Origin: UMGS1696 sp045643285
GTDB lineage: Bacteria > Bacillota > Clostridia > Oscillospirales > CAG-272
NCBI GenBank assembly: GCA_045643285.1
Contig: JAZUKN010000058.1
Span: forward strand, 62,001-126,000
DNA length: 64,000 nucleotides
Direction: 5' to 3'
This document shows positions 23,461-32,324 of the stretch, in pieces (position 1 is the stretch's first letter; each line of letters starts with the position of its first letter). The notes beneath the pieces were generated by a model. It was not told the origin of the DNA and searched no databases. It saw only the letters and a program-made list of their open reading frames with translations. Both the position numbers and the translations under genes were made by a program.

Positions 23461-24312
23461 AAAAATGTCACGGCTATTCATACGCGAAGCGTATATCATC
23501 CGTGAAACGGATATCATCGCGCAGCGATATCATACGCGAAGCGTATATCATTTTTCTTTAACATAAACAAATCCCGCGGTTATGCGTGGTTCTACACCTT
23601 TTAACCGTTGGGGAGACCATTGGTCTCCCGTCTATCGATTTTCACACACTTTATATCGACAAAAGGTAGAAAACGACTTACGTCGTTTTCTATTTGATTT
23701 CTCTGTCCTACGCGGACGGCGGACAAGAGCGTACCGCGACGCTCTTGTCAATCACCGCGCCAAAGGGGGAAGGAGCAAGCTCAATTCCCCCTTTGGAATC
23801 CCCTTTGTTACGAAGTAACTGCGACGGTGAAGAGGATTTAACCCGTGAGGTGATAGCGCGCTGCCGCTCATATTGAAGTAATAAGTAATAGTGAATAGTT
23901 AATAAGTAGACAGAGCGAACGAAAGTCTTTCATTTACTTTATAACAAAGGGGTTCTTAGGGGGAATTGGACGAAGTCCCTTCCCCCTAAGCGCGGTGATT
24001 CACAAGAGCCTCGCGTCGGTTTCGACGAAGTCGAATACCGGCTTGTCCGCCGTCCGCGTAGGACAAATTCCTAATCCAAACGTGCGGTTTGGACAAATGT
24101 GAGCCGTCCGCCCGCTTGAAAATTAGCAGGACAGAAAAACAATTTGAAAACACGAAGTGTTTTCTACCTTTTGCCGATGTGAAGTTCGTGCAAGTCGTTC
24201 GACGGCAGGAGTAAACCCCTGCCCTACGGTGGAAAAAATTATTTCGTGCGTAACCGTGTGAGGGTAGCCGAAATCCGCATGAGGGGGAACCCCTCCCCTA
24301 CGGTGTTTAAGA
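23461..24312. repeat. Intergenic mosaic repeat, copy R2
   Basis: About 850 bases with no gene. Starts with a mini-palindrome array separated by ATATCAT (ACGC-gaa-GCGT, CCGT-gaa-ACGG, TCGC-gca-GCGA, ACGC-gaa-GCGT again; 23479-23553). Then a GAAAACGAC/GTCGTTTTC hairpin (23668-23689), the 'GACAAGAGCGTACCGCGACGCTCTTGTC' type hairpin (about 23720), a core region with CCCCTTTGTTACGAAG on the left and ATAACAAAGGGG on the right (about 23801-23952), an inverted second half, and an R1-like module at 24180-24310. Short reading frames here are artefacts of the repeat. Confidence 0.8.
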
Positions 24313-24348
24313 GTTTTTGAATCAAAAAAACGCCCTCTCGGACGTTTT

Positions 24349-24936
24349 TTATTTTATAAATTTGCTCACTATTCCCACCGCGACGAATACCAGCGCCGAG
24401 ATCAGCCAGTGCCCCGTCGCCATACTCAGCGCAAAATACGCGGCAGTTGTCATTATCCACAGCACCGCCTCTTTGCCGTCGTGCTCGACTTTTTTGCGGT
24501 CCTTTTTGCTGTCGTTAACATCGCGCACCGCGTCCGTTATCACGTTTGCCGCCGCCGCACAAAGGAATATCAGCCATGTGTACTTCCACTTTCCCGTGAT
24601 CAGGCTCACGAGCAGATACCCGATTATCACCGCCACCCACATCACGCTGTTGACGCTCTCAAGTATCCGCTTGAGCGTCTTATGCCCTGCGTCGCGGTCT
24701 GCGTCGGTGTTCCTCTTCGGCGTCCCGTCCTTCGGAAGTGACGCGACGAGCCGCTCTATTTCTTCCAGCCGTCCGAGCACGTCGCGGTACGCTTCCAGCT
24801 CCGTCATCCCGCTTTCTACGCGGCTGTCGTATTCGCGGTCTATCTCGTCCATAAGCTCGGCGCACTTTTCTTTTGCCGCCGTGCTTCCGGCTTCTTCGCA
24901 GATCGAAATTATCTTTTTGTTGAGTTCCCTCTTCAA
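24349..24936 (-). CDS. Membrane protein with N-terminal helical (permease-prefix-like) domain
   Basis: 195 residues: a soluble helical N-terminus with 'MDEIDREYDSRVESGMTELEAYRDVLGRLEEIE', similar to the small helical domains at the N-terminus of some PadR-associated membrane proteins (HAAS/permease prefix type), followed by four membrane helices in two pairs (about 98-137 and 160-192). It is 19 bases downstream of the GDPD lipoprotein gene and likely co-transcribed. Function unknown. Confidence 0.75.
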   Translation of the reverse strand: MKRELNKKIISICEEAGSTAAKEKCAELMDEIDREYDSRVESGMTELEAYRDVLGRLEEIERLVASLPKDGTPKRNTDADRDAGHKTLKRILESVNSVMWVAVIIGYLLVSLITGKWKYTWLIFLCAAAANVITDAVRDVNDSKKDRKKVEHDGKEAVLWIMTTAAYFALSMATGHWLISALVFVAVGIVSKFIK

Positions 24937-24955
24937 GACTTATCCTCTCCGTTGC

Positions 24956-25756
24956 TCACTTCAAAACTTCGTTTGTGTATATCCCGTCGATGCCCATATC
25001 GAAATACTTCTGCTGTTCTTCCTCTCCGTCGACTGTATGAACGTACAACGGCACGCCCGTTTTCTTCATTCCGTCGACAAAACCGTCAACCTCGCAAAGC
25101 TCCGACGAAAACGTATACCCGGCGAGCTTATGCCATTTCGCAAATTCTGCGAGAGCGGCGGTATCGGTCTTTTCTTCCCACGGCAGGCGGTAGAGCGTGA
25201 AGATGATATTATCAAACCCAAGCTCGCGCACGCTGTCGTACTCGTCGGCCGCATAAATCTGCGCGACAAAGCGATCGAGCAGATCGGGGCACTGCTCCGC
25301 GATCACCGTAAGTCCGGCGATATTGTCCGTCTTTATATCGGTGACGATGCAGACGCCGTCATTTTCGCGCAGAAAATCAGCCACTTCTTCGACGGCTATC
25401 GGCGTAAAATGGCGGAATATCCGCACTTTCATAAATTCGTCGTATGTGAGTGCGATGCCCGTTTCGATCTCGTCGGCGTACATATGATACCAGTCGTGGA
25501 GGCAGACGAGATGCCCGTCGGAGGTGAAGTTGAAGTCGATCTCGACTGCGCGGCATCCGGCTTCGGCACACTGCGCGAGTCCTTCCGCCGAATTTGAGCA
25601 GGTGAACGTCTTCGGCTCGCCGTAGAGGTTTGTGCCGTCGAGCTGACCTGCGCCGTGGACTATGTATCTCACCGTCGGCAGAGACGTGTTCGCGCATCCA
25701 GTAATCATCACACACAAAAGTACGGCGAGAGACGCGGCAAGCAGTTTTTTCTTCAT
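24956..25756 (-). CDS. Glycerophosphodiester phosphodiesterase-like lipoprotein
   Basis: 266 residues. Signal peptide with lipobox MITGC (Cys21), then a GDPD-type TIM barrel: 'YIVHGAGQLDG' (first catalytic His region), 'AVEIDFNFTSDGHLVCLHDW' (Glu-x-Asp and second His), and 'GIDGIYTNEV' at the C-terminus. GDPDs hydrolyse glycerophosphodiesters; here the enzyme would act outside the membrane on lipid or teichoic acid breakdown products. The canonical HRG start is replaced by VHGAG, as in some lipoprotein members. Confidence 0.88.
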   Translation of the reverse strand: MKKKLLAASLAVLLCVMITGCANTSLPTVRYIVHGAGQLDGTNLYGEPKTFTCSNSAEGLAQCAEAGCRAVEIDFNFTSDGHLVCLHDWYHMYADEIETGIALTYDEFMKVRIFRHFTPIAVEEVADFLRENDGVCIVTDIKTDNIAGLTVIAEQCPDLLDRFVAQIYAADEYDSVRELGFDNIIFTLYRLPWEEKTDTAALAEFAKWHKLAGYTFSSELCEVDGFVDGMKKTGVPLYVHTVDGEEEQQKYFDMGIDGIYTNEVLK

Positions 25757-25772
25757 AAAATATCCCTATGTG

Positions 25773-25812
25773 AAAACAAGGTGGGACAAAACCGATGTTT
25801 TTCTCCCACCTT
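25773..25812 (-). terminator. Terminator of the ispH operon
   Basis: AAGGTGGGA (25778-25786) pairs with TCCCACCTT (25804-25812); on the minus strand it is followed by GTTTTC. Confidence 0.75.
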
Positions 25813-25832
25813 TGTTATTCGGATCGATTCGA

Positions 25833-27863
25833 TTATTCAGCGTCTGTTTCAGCCGGAGCTTCTGCAGGAGCTTCTTCTGCCTCTTCGACAGCTTCTTCAG
25901 CGACTTCTTCAGCCTCTTCGGTAAGTGCGCGGATAGAAAGGCTGATCTTGTGCTTTTCGTTGTCGATAGCCGTGATCTTAGCGGCAACGACCTGACCTAC
26001 TTCGAGGACTTCCTCTGCCTTTGCGATCTTGTGATCAGCGATCTGGCTGATGTGGATAAGACCGTCGCAGCCGGGGATTACTTCTGCAAATGCGCCGAAC
26101 GGGAGCAGGCTTACGATCTTGACGTCAGCTACATCGCCTTCTGCGTACTTCGATGTGAAGATCGTCCACGGGTTCATGTCGTCTGTCTTGTAGCCGAGGG
26201 AAATGCGCTTCTTTTCGGTGTCGACAGCCTTTACGAATACATGGATCTTGTCGCCGACGGAAACAACTTCCTTCGGGTGGCGGATTCTCTTCCAGGAGAG
26301 TTCGGATGTATGTACCATACCGTCTACTCCGCCGAGGTCTACGAATGCGCCGAAATCGGTAAGGCTCTTGACTTCGCCGTCAAATTCCATACCTTCAGCG
26401 ATCTTTGACCAGAATTCCTCTTCCTTTGCCTTCTTCTCTTCACGGAGAATAGCGCGGATAGATGCGAATGCTCTCTTTCTCTCGGGCTTGATCTCAATGA
26501 TCTTCACCTTCTGAGTTGTTCCCATGATGGAGTTAAGATCTCCGTCTCTCGGAACGCCTGTAAGGGAAGCGGGGATGAAGCAACGAACGGAGTCGATCAG
26601 AATGATAACGCCGCCCTTTACGACTTCAACGATCTTGCCTTCAAGTGTTTCACCGGAATCACATGCTGCAACGATTCTGTCCCAGTTTGATTCGGAATCG
26701 GCTCTTGTCTTATCGAGAGTTGCGATACCGTCGATGTCGCTGACTTTAACGACCTTCGCTTTGATAACATCGCCTACTTTGAAAAGGTCGGAGAGCTTGG
26801 CCTGCGGATCATCGGTTGCCTTGTCGTGAACAATGACGCCCGTGGTCTTCGCGCCGAGATCAAGGTGGATCTCATTCTGCGAAATGGCTGTGATAGTGCC
26901 TTCGACGATTTCTCCTGTATTTAATGTTTTGAACGACGATTCGAGAAGTTCAGCAAAGTTTTCTTCGCTCATGGTTTTATATACCTCCTGTATTAAACTG
27001 AACGGTGTCGATGCACCGGCAGTTATTGACACTTTTATGTCTCCCGACAGATGCGGCAATTCTGCGGCGTCTCCGATGAAATAGACGCGACCGCATTTCT
27101 CAGCCGAAATATCCCTGAGTTTGCAGGAATTCGAGCTGTCGGGGGAGCCGATCACTATCATCACGTCGGATTCTTCGGCGAGAGCAGCCGTCTCCGTCTG
27201 ACGATATTCGGTCACATTACATATTGTATCAAAAATTTTTGCGTTTGTATATACTTTTTGAAAAAAATTTATACTTTTTTTCCACTCTGTTAAATTTTGC
27301 GTCGTCTGAGCGGCAACAAAAACGGGCTTTTCGCTCTCTTCGGCGGTTTTCGGCGCATTTTCGTCGAGATATTTCCTCACCGCCTCGCTGTCTCCGAAAA
27401 CGGTACCGCCGCCCGTGGTACACGACATTATCCCCTCAACCTCGGGATGATGCTCGTTCCCGATGAGGAAGAACGGCTTTCCGTCTCCCGAATTTTCGGC
27501 GGCTATCTCGCGCACTTTTTTGACGTACGGGCAGGTGCAGTCGAGCAGGGTGAAGTTTTCGTTCCGCGCCGCGCAGTCTTCGAGCTGCTTCACAACAGAC
27601 GCAAGCTCGCCGTGCGCTCTGACTGTGACTGTTATCTTCTCCCCACTGTCCGCGCGTGCGATAATCTCAGGCACGTCCTCGCGGCTGATCTCCCCGACAC
27701 CTTTTTCCTTTATCATCGAGATATACTTGTCGTTGTGGATTATCCGCCCGAGCGTGTATATATGTCTGTCGGGATGCTCGGCTATTTCTTTTTCAAGCGT
27801 CGCCGTCGCGCGCTTCACGCCGAAGCAGAATCCTGCGTGCTCCGCTATTTTTACGGTCATCAT
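25833..27863 (-). CDS. ispH: HMBPP reductase fused to S1 RNA-binding domains
   Basis: 676 residues. Residues 1-300 are IspH (LytB), the [4Fe-4S] enzyme that makes IPP and DMAPP in the last step of the MEP pathway: cluster cysteines Cys13 (GFCFGVKRA), Cys111 (DCTCPYV) and Cys215 (DTICNVTEYRQ), substrate histidines His43, His84 and the NEHHPEVEG motif. Residues 316-645 hold four S1 OB-fold domains, the third and fourth most canonical (SLTDFGAFVDLGGVDGMVH; LLPFGAFAEVIPGCDGLIH), as in ribosomal protein S1. The C-terminus is Glu/Ala-rich. This fusion is known from Clostridia. The start overlaps the end of plsC by 4 bases; operon cmk-plsC-ispH. Confidence 0.96.
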   Translation of the reverse strand: MMTVKIAEHAGFCFGVKRATATLEKEIAEHPDRHIYTLGRIIHNDKYISMIKEKGVGEISREDVPEIIARADSGEKITVTVRAHGELASVVKQLEDCAARNENFTLLDCTCPYVKKVREIAAENSGDGKPFFLIGNEHHPEVEGIMSCTTGGGTVFGDSEAVRKYLDENAPKTAEESEKPVFVAAQTTQNLTEWKKSINFFQKVYTNAKIFDTICNVTEYRQTETAALAEESDVMIVIGSPDSSNSCKLRDISAEKCGRVYFIGDAAELPHLSGDIKVSITAGASTPFSLIQEVYKTMSEENFAELLESSFKTLNTGEIVEGTITAISQNEIHLDLGAKTTGVIVHDKATDDPQAKLSDLFKVGDVIKAKVVKVSDIDGIATLDKTRADSESNWDRIVAACDSGETLEGKIVEVVKGGVIILIDSVRCFIPASLTGVPRDGDLNSIMGTTQKVKIIEIKPERKRAFASIRAILREEKKAKEEEFWSKIAEGMEFDGEVKSLTDFGAFVDLGGVDGMVHTSELSWKRIRHPKEVVSVGDKIHVFVKAVDTEKKRISLGYKTDDMNPWTIFTSKYAEGDVADVKIVSLLPFGAFAEVIPGCDGLIHISQIADHKIAKAEEVLEVGQVVAAKITAIDNEKHKISLSIRALTEEAEEVAEEAVEEAEEAPAEAPAETDAE

Positions 27864-28510
27864 ACGTTTTTCCCCTCGCCGAGTGCAGGTTTTTCGCCTG
27901 TCGGAAGCTCGCGCCCGTATTTCAGCTCACAAACGTGAGAGAATATCGTCTTTGCCGCCGCCTCGTATTCCTGCTTACCGCCGCCCGTGAAGCCGAGATC
28001 GTCATAATAGAGCGGCTTGCCTATAATGACGCGGTTCTTTTTGAACATTTTCGTCTTCATTCGGTCGCTTTCGATCATCACCGGAAGCACGCACGCCTTT
28101 GTACGGTACGCGACAAGCCCGACGCCGGATTTCACTTCGGTAGTCCGCGGGTCGAGTCCGCCGCATCTCGTTCCCTGCGGAAAGATGCCGAACACTTCGC
28201 CCTCTTCAACGAGCGACATGGCTTTTTTGAGAGAAGACACGTCCGCCGCGCCTCTGTCTACCGGAAACGCGCCGAACGAGCGGATAAGAGGTGAAACAAG
28301 CGGTATCTTAAAGAGTTCTTTCTTCGCCATGAAGCGCACCGGTCTGCCCTTCATCGCAACGGAAAGAATGAGAACGTCCATCATCGCCGTATGGTTAGAC
28401 GCAACGATAACTCCGCCGTCCCCGGGGATGTTTTCATCTCCGACGACTTCGAGGCGGTAGAGCTTTGCGATCAGCGGTGCAAAGAATTTGTAAATCTTCG
28501 AGTAATCCAT
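27860..28510 (-). CDS. plsC: 1-acyl-sn-glycerol-3-phosphate acyltransferase
   Basis: 216 residues with the acyltransferase blocks: His40-x4-Asp45 (NHTAMMD), 'GAFPVDRG' and FPQGTR (110-115). It adds the second acyl chain to lysophosphatidic acid at the inner face of the membrane. The middle gene of a tightly spaced operon: one base after cmk and overlapping ispH. Confidence 0.94.
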   Translation of the reverse strand: MDYSKIYKFFAPLIAKLYRLEVVGDENIPGDGGVIVASNHTAMMDVLILSVAMKGRPVRFMAKKELFKIPLVSPLIRSFGAFPVDRGAADVSSLKKAMSLVEEGEVFGIFPQGTRCGGLDPRTTEVKSGVGLVAYRTKACVLPVMIESDRMKTKMFKKNRVIIGKPLYYDDLGFTGGGKQEYEAAAKTIFSHVCELKYGRELPTGEKPALGEGKNV

Positions 28511-28511
28511 A

Positions 28512-29207
28512 TCAGTCCTTACCGTTTATCCGTTCTGCGCAGTATTCAATGATCTTCATAACAACATCGACGCTCTCGTCAAGTCCGTAGCCGTCGTTGA
28601 CGAAGATAACAGCGTCGTCAGCCGGCTTCAGGGGTGCGGTGTCGCGCTCGGAGTCCTGTTTGTCTCTTGCTATGATATTTGCGAGAACCTCCTCAAACAC
28701 GGGGTTCTGTCCGGCTTTTTCGAGGTCGACGACGCGCCGTCTCGCTCTTTCTTCTGCGGAAGCGGTAAGGAAAATCTTCACTTCCGCGTCGGGAATGATG
28801 ACAGTTCCGATGTCGCGCCCGTCCATGATGACTCCGCCGCGGTCTGCGATGTCGCGCTGAGTTTTCAGAAGAAATGCGCGGACTTCGGGTATCTTCGACA
28901 CGGCAGAGGCATAGTATGACGCACGCTCGGTGCGGATCTTTCCGCCGACGTCGACTCCGCAGAGTCGGACGACCTGTGCGCCGTTCTCGTAAGCGAGAGA
29001 TATATCAACGTCGGGCAGTGCGGCGATTATCGAGTCGGTGTCGTATGCGTCTATCGAATGCTCCGCCATATAAAGTCCTACCGTGCGGTACAGTGCGCCC
29101 GTGTCAACGTAAACAAGTCCCGCACGTGCGGCAACGGCTTTTGAGACGGTACTTTTGCCCGCCCCGCTCGGACCGTCGAGCGCGATACGGAGAGAAGAAT
29201 AGGTCAT
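28512..29207 (-). CDS. cmk: Cytidylate kinase
   Basis: 231 residues. P-loop GPSGAGKST near the N-terminus, 'YVDTGALYRTVG', 'VIMDGRDIGTVI' and 'RARRRVVDLEKAG' are typical of Cmk, which phosphorylates CMP and dCMP. ATG 29207 is supported by GGAGG eight bases upstream; the longer open frame runs back into repeat R3 and is not coding. First gene of cmk-plsC-ispH. Confidence 0.95.
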   Translation of the reverse strand: MTYSSLRIALDGPSGAGKSTVSKAVAARAGLVYVDTGALYRTVGLYMAEHSIDAYDTDSIIAALPDVDISLAYENGAQVVRLCGVDVGGKIRTERASYYASAVSKIPEVRAFLLKTQRDIADRGGVIMDGRDIGTVIIPDAEVKIFLTASAEERARRRVVDLEKAGQNPVFEEVLANIIARDKQDSERDTAPLKPADDAVIFVNDGYGLDESVDVVMKIIEYCAERINGKD

Positions 29208-29211
29208 TTGT

Positions 29212-29987
29212 TTTTCCTCCGGAAAAAGAATAGTGAAGTTACGCTTCGCGCAGTGAAGTATACGGCAAGCGCAAGTGAAGTGTTGCTTCGCAACGTGAAG
29301 TTTTCGACTTCGTCGAAAGATATGGAAGAAAACACTTCGTGTTTTCGATTTAATTTGTTTGTCCTGTTCGTTTACGAACGGGTGGACGGCGGACATTCAA
29401 CCAAACCTAACGTTTGGCGGCGTTTTTGTCCAGCGTATGTATACGCGGCGGACGGCTGCACAACCGAGTTCACTCCGTGAACTCGACGAGATGCTCCGCA
29501 TCTCGGTGAGTCACTTTCGCGGACTCTTTGTGAATTCACACGACCAACGAGTTTACTTCGTAAACTCAGGGAAGGAGCAAGCTCAATTCCCCCTTTGGAA
29601 TCCCCCTTGCAACAATGCGACTGCGACGATGAAGAGGATTTAGATCGTTAATAATAGCGCGCTACCGCTCATTATAACGTAAAACTTAATCGTTTATAAA
29701 TGATAAGTTACGCATAATACTTGCAATTACTCAGCAACAAAGGGGTTCAACCGAGATGCGGAGCATCTCGACGACTTCGTTTACGAAGTCGGTAGGCGTG
29801 AATAGAGCGTAGCGACCTTCCCCCTAAGCGCGGTGATTGACAAGAGCGTCGCGGTACGCTCTTGTCCGCCCCACGCGCAGTGGAAAACAATATTTTGAAA
29901 ACGTCCCCGACGTTTTCTACCTTATCTGTGCCGAAGGCACAACTTCACTCGCCGAAGGCGTACTTCACTTTCGCGCAAGCGAATACA
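29212..29987. repeat. Intergenic mosaic repeat, copy R3
   Basis: About 775 bases lacking genes, placed between the HI0933-family gene and cmk, which are usually neighbours. Left part: GTGAAGT-spaced mini-palindromes (29229-29310). Then paired hairpins with TCC loops (GAGTTCAC-tcc-GTGAACTC at about 29466; CGAGATGC-tcc-GCATCTCG at about 29488, the latter repeated near 29755), a core with GCGCGCTACCGCTCAT (about 29658), GCAACAAAGGGG (about 29734), a GAAAACGTC-ccc-GACGTTTTC hairpin (29895-29915) and an inverted array at the right end. Confidence 0.8.
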
Positions 29988-31223
29988 TCACTGCGCCGCC
30001 GCTTCTCCTGCCGCGCGTGCGGTGGAGAACGCTATTTGCAGATTATATCCGCCGGTGTATGCGTCAACGTCGATTATCTCGCCGGCGACAAATATATGCG
30101 GATGATTTTTCAGCTCGCACGTCTTCGGATTTATCTCCGACGTGTCGATTCCGCCCGACGTTATTATTGCCTCATTTATCGGTCTGAATCCGCGCGGCGT
30201 GATTTTCATTTCGGTCAGTGCCAACAGAAGCGACTGCCGCTCTTCTCTTGTTATCTCAGCCGTCTTTTTGTGCGGCTCTATTCCCGTCAGCCCGACTACA
30301 TACGAGATCAGCTTTATCGGGAGCAAGTCGCCGAGCGAATTTATGAAATCCTTTGCCGAATACTTACGGAAATCCGACTGCACGCGCCTGTCAAGCTCTT
30401 CTGCGGTCAGTGCAGGTTTCAGATTGAGCCTAAGCGAATACTCATCCACGGGGTATTTCTGCATATTCGCGGACGCCGTCAGCACGAGCGGTCCCGATAC
30501 GCCGAAATGCGTGAACAGCATCTCGCCCATTTCGCTGTATATCTCTTCCGTGCCGTGCATGACGGTCAGACGCACGTTTTTCAGCGACAGCCCCGTCATC
30601 GGCGCAAAGTTTTCCTCTGTTTCTATCGGCACGAGCGACGGTTTCAGCTCCGTCACGCGCACGCCCATTTTTCCGACCATTCTGTGTCCGTCGCCCGTTG
30701 AGCCGGTCCCCGGGTACGACACGCCGCCCGTTGCGATTATCACGCGGTCGTATGCGGCTTTCTTCTCGCCCACGCGAACCGATACCGTCCCGTCGGCGTT
30801 TTCGTCTATTCCGGTCACGCGGCTGTCGTAAAGCACGCGAACGCCGCACTCGCGCATCCTTTTCACAAGTGCCGCCGCTATGTCCGCCGCCTTATCGGAA
30901 ACGGGGAACACCCGTCTCCCTCTCTCGGTTTTGAGCGGTACTCCGGCGTTCTCGAAAAACTCTATCGTATCGGCAGGAGTGAAGCGGTTCACCGCACCGA
31001 AAAGAAATTTCGGATTATGGCTGACATTGTCAAGCATTTCGCGCGGCGTACAGTCGTTTGTGACGTTACAGCGTCCTTTTCCGGTAATGCGGAGCTTCTT
31101 TCCGGCGAAAGGGTTGCGCTCGTAGACCGTTACGTCCGCGCCGCACTCAGCCGCCGTCACAGCCGCCATCATACCGGCAGCACCGCACCCGACGACTGCG
31201 ACACGGATAATCCCGTCAGCCAT
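29988..31223 (-). CDS. HI0933-family NAD(P)/FAD-dependent oxidoreductase
   Basis: 411 residues. N-terminal FAD-binding motif VAVVGCGAAGMMAAVTAAE, 'GKKLRITGKGRCNVTN', 'ATGGVSYPGTGSTGDG' and the C-terminal 'FVAGEIIDVDAYTGGYNLQIAFSTA' are the signature of the HI0933/YhiN (BaiN) family. These flavoproteins are widespread but their substrate is poorly known. The start overlaps the stop of rpiR by 8 bases (GGAG nine bases before). Its stop codon is directly followed by the array of repeat R3. Confidence 0.93.
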   Translation of the reverse strand: MADGIIRVAVVGCGAAGMMAAVTAAECGADVTVYERNPFAGKKLRITGKGRCNVTNDCTPREMLDNVSHNPKFLFGAVNRFTPADTIEFFENAGVPLKTERGRRVFPVSDKAADIAAALVKRMRECGVRVLYDSRVTGIDENADGTVSVRVGEKKAAYDRVIIATGGVSYPGTGSTGDGHRMVGKMGVRVTELKPSLVPIETEENFAPMTGLSLKNVRLTVMHGTEEIYSEMGEMLFTHFGVSGPLVLTASANMQKYPVDEYSLRLNLKPALTAEELDRRVQSDFRKYSAKDFINSLGDLLPIKLISYVVGLTGIEPHKKTAEITREERQSLLLALTEMKITPRGFRPINEAIITSGGIDTSEINPKTCELKNHPHIFVAGEIIDVDAYTGGYNLQIAFSTARAAGEAAAQ

Positions 31224-32109
31224 CCTTGCGTTCTCCGTCGTCTCCCGAAACGGTGTAGACGTTGTATTCTTTCCAGACTCTCTCAAGCCGTGTAAGTGTT
31301 CCCGTGACTTCGTCCTGCTTCTTCTTGCCGATATATGCGATCATTGCGTTTATTATGCTCATCGGCGCGACAAGCGAGTCGGCGAACGACGCCATTTCGC
31401 TCTTTGCGGTCAGTGCGACGTCCGCGTGGCGCACTATCGGAGAGGACATACTGTCGGTTATCGCAATAACGCCCGCGCCCGAGTTTGACGCATACTCCGT
31501 TGCGTTGACAACGCCGGTCGTATAACGGGGGAACGAGATCGCCACGAACACGTCGTCACTGTGCAGCTTCATAAGATGCTCGAATATCTCGGAGCCGCCT
31601 GCCGGTCTGATGAGTCTGACGTTATCGAACAGCAGTCCGAAATAGTAGCTCATAAATTCGGCAAGAACCGCAGACGAGCGCATACCGAGGATATATATGT
31701 TCTTTGCCGAGAGGATCATCCCGACCGCCTTCTCGAACGCTTCGCGGTCCACCGATTCAAGCGTCGCGCGGATGTTCTCGATGTCGTCGATCAGAATACG
31801 GTCAAGGACTTCGTTTTCGTCCATGCGGTGGTTTGCGGCGTTGACACGCTGGACGGACGTCATTCTCGCGCGCACTGCCTCGCGTATCTGGCGCTGGAGC
31901 TGCTGATAGCCGTCAAAGCCGAGCAGTGCGGCAAAGCGGACGACGGTGGATTCCGATACTCCGGCTTCCTTGCCGAGCACCGACGCCGTCATATACGCCG
32001 CTTTATCGTAGTTTGATGTTATATATTCCGCAATACGTCTGTGTCCCTTGGAGAAAGATTTTTTCGACTGCTCGATCCTCTCGATGAGGTCGGTTTTGTT
32101 CTGTGTCAC
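31216..32109 (-). CDS. MurR/RpiR family transcriptional regulator
   Basis: 297 residues: N-terminal helix-turn-helix (about 1-77; 'ASVLGKEAGVSESTVVRFAALLGFDGYQQLQ') and a C-terminal SIS sugar-phosphate-binding domain (about 120-260; 'NIYILGMRSSAVLAEFMSYY', 'DVFVAISFPRYTTGVV'). RpiR proteins sense phosphorylated sugars. It is divergent from the MFS transporter with promoters on both strands in a 215-base gap, so the transporter is a likely target. Confidence 0.93.
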   Translation of the reverse strand: MTQNKTDLIERIEQSKKSFSKGHRRIAEYITSNYDKAAYMTASVLGKEAGVSESTVVRFAALLGFDGYQQLQRQIREAVRARMTSVQRVNAANHRMDENEVLDRILIDDIENIRATLESVDREAFEKAVGMILSAKNIYILGMRSSAVLAEFMSYYFGLLFDNVRLIRPAGGSEIFEHLMKLHSDDVFVAISFPRYTTGVVNATEYASNSGAGVIAITDSMSSPIVRHADVALTAKSEMASFADSLVAPMSIINAMIAYIGKKKQDEVTGTLTRLERVWKEYNVYTVSGDDGERKDG

Positions 32110-32186
32110 GGCACATATCCTTTCAAATGCTTATAAAATAGCCGTTTCCCGGCGGATTTGCAGATTTACTCATTATACAACATTAT

Positions 32187-32215
32187 ATTATACATCGTGC
32201 CGTCGGATTTTACAA
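32187..32215 (-). promoter_or_regulatory. Promoter of the rpiR operon
   Basis: On the minus strand TTGTAA (32215-32210), 17-bp spacer, TATAAT (32192-32187). Confidence 0.75.
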
Positions 32216-32255
32216 GAGAAAAGTGCAAAAAAGCGCGGTTTGTGCATTTTTTCCG

Positions 32256-32284
32256 TTGACTTTCGGTGTGCGGAATGATATAAT
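32256..32284 (+). promoter_or_regulatory. Promoter of the MFS transporter
   Basis: TTGACT (32256-32261), 17-bp spacer, TATAAT (32279-32284). The two divergent promoters are about 40 bases apart. Confidence 0.8.
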
Positions 32285-32324
32285 CGTTTCGTTTACCGAA
32301 TAAAACAAACCACCGGAGAAAAAC

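Noticed and set aside
23582..23876. Small frames in R2 (and similar ones in R3-R5, R9) sharing 'SYADGGQE'-like peptides
   Set aside because: They recur in several copies only because the DNA repeats do; they run through hairpins, lack ribosome-binding sites and are read in different frames in different copies.
29208..29396. N-terminal extension of cytidylate kinase
   Set aside because: The added residues are translated repeat R3; the ATG at 29207 has GGAGG and matches normal Cmk length. The same reasoning removed extensions of dut, the flavin reductase, noc, zapA, ttcA-like, dus and the MORN gene.
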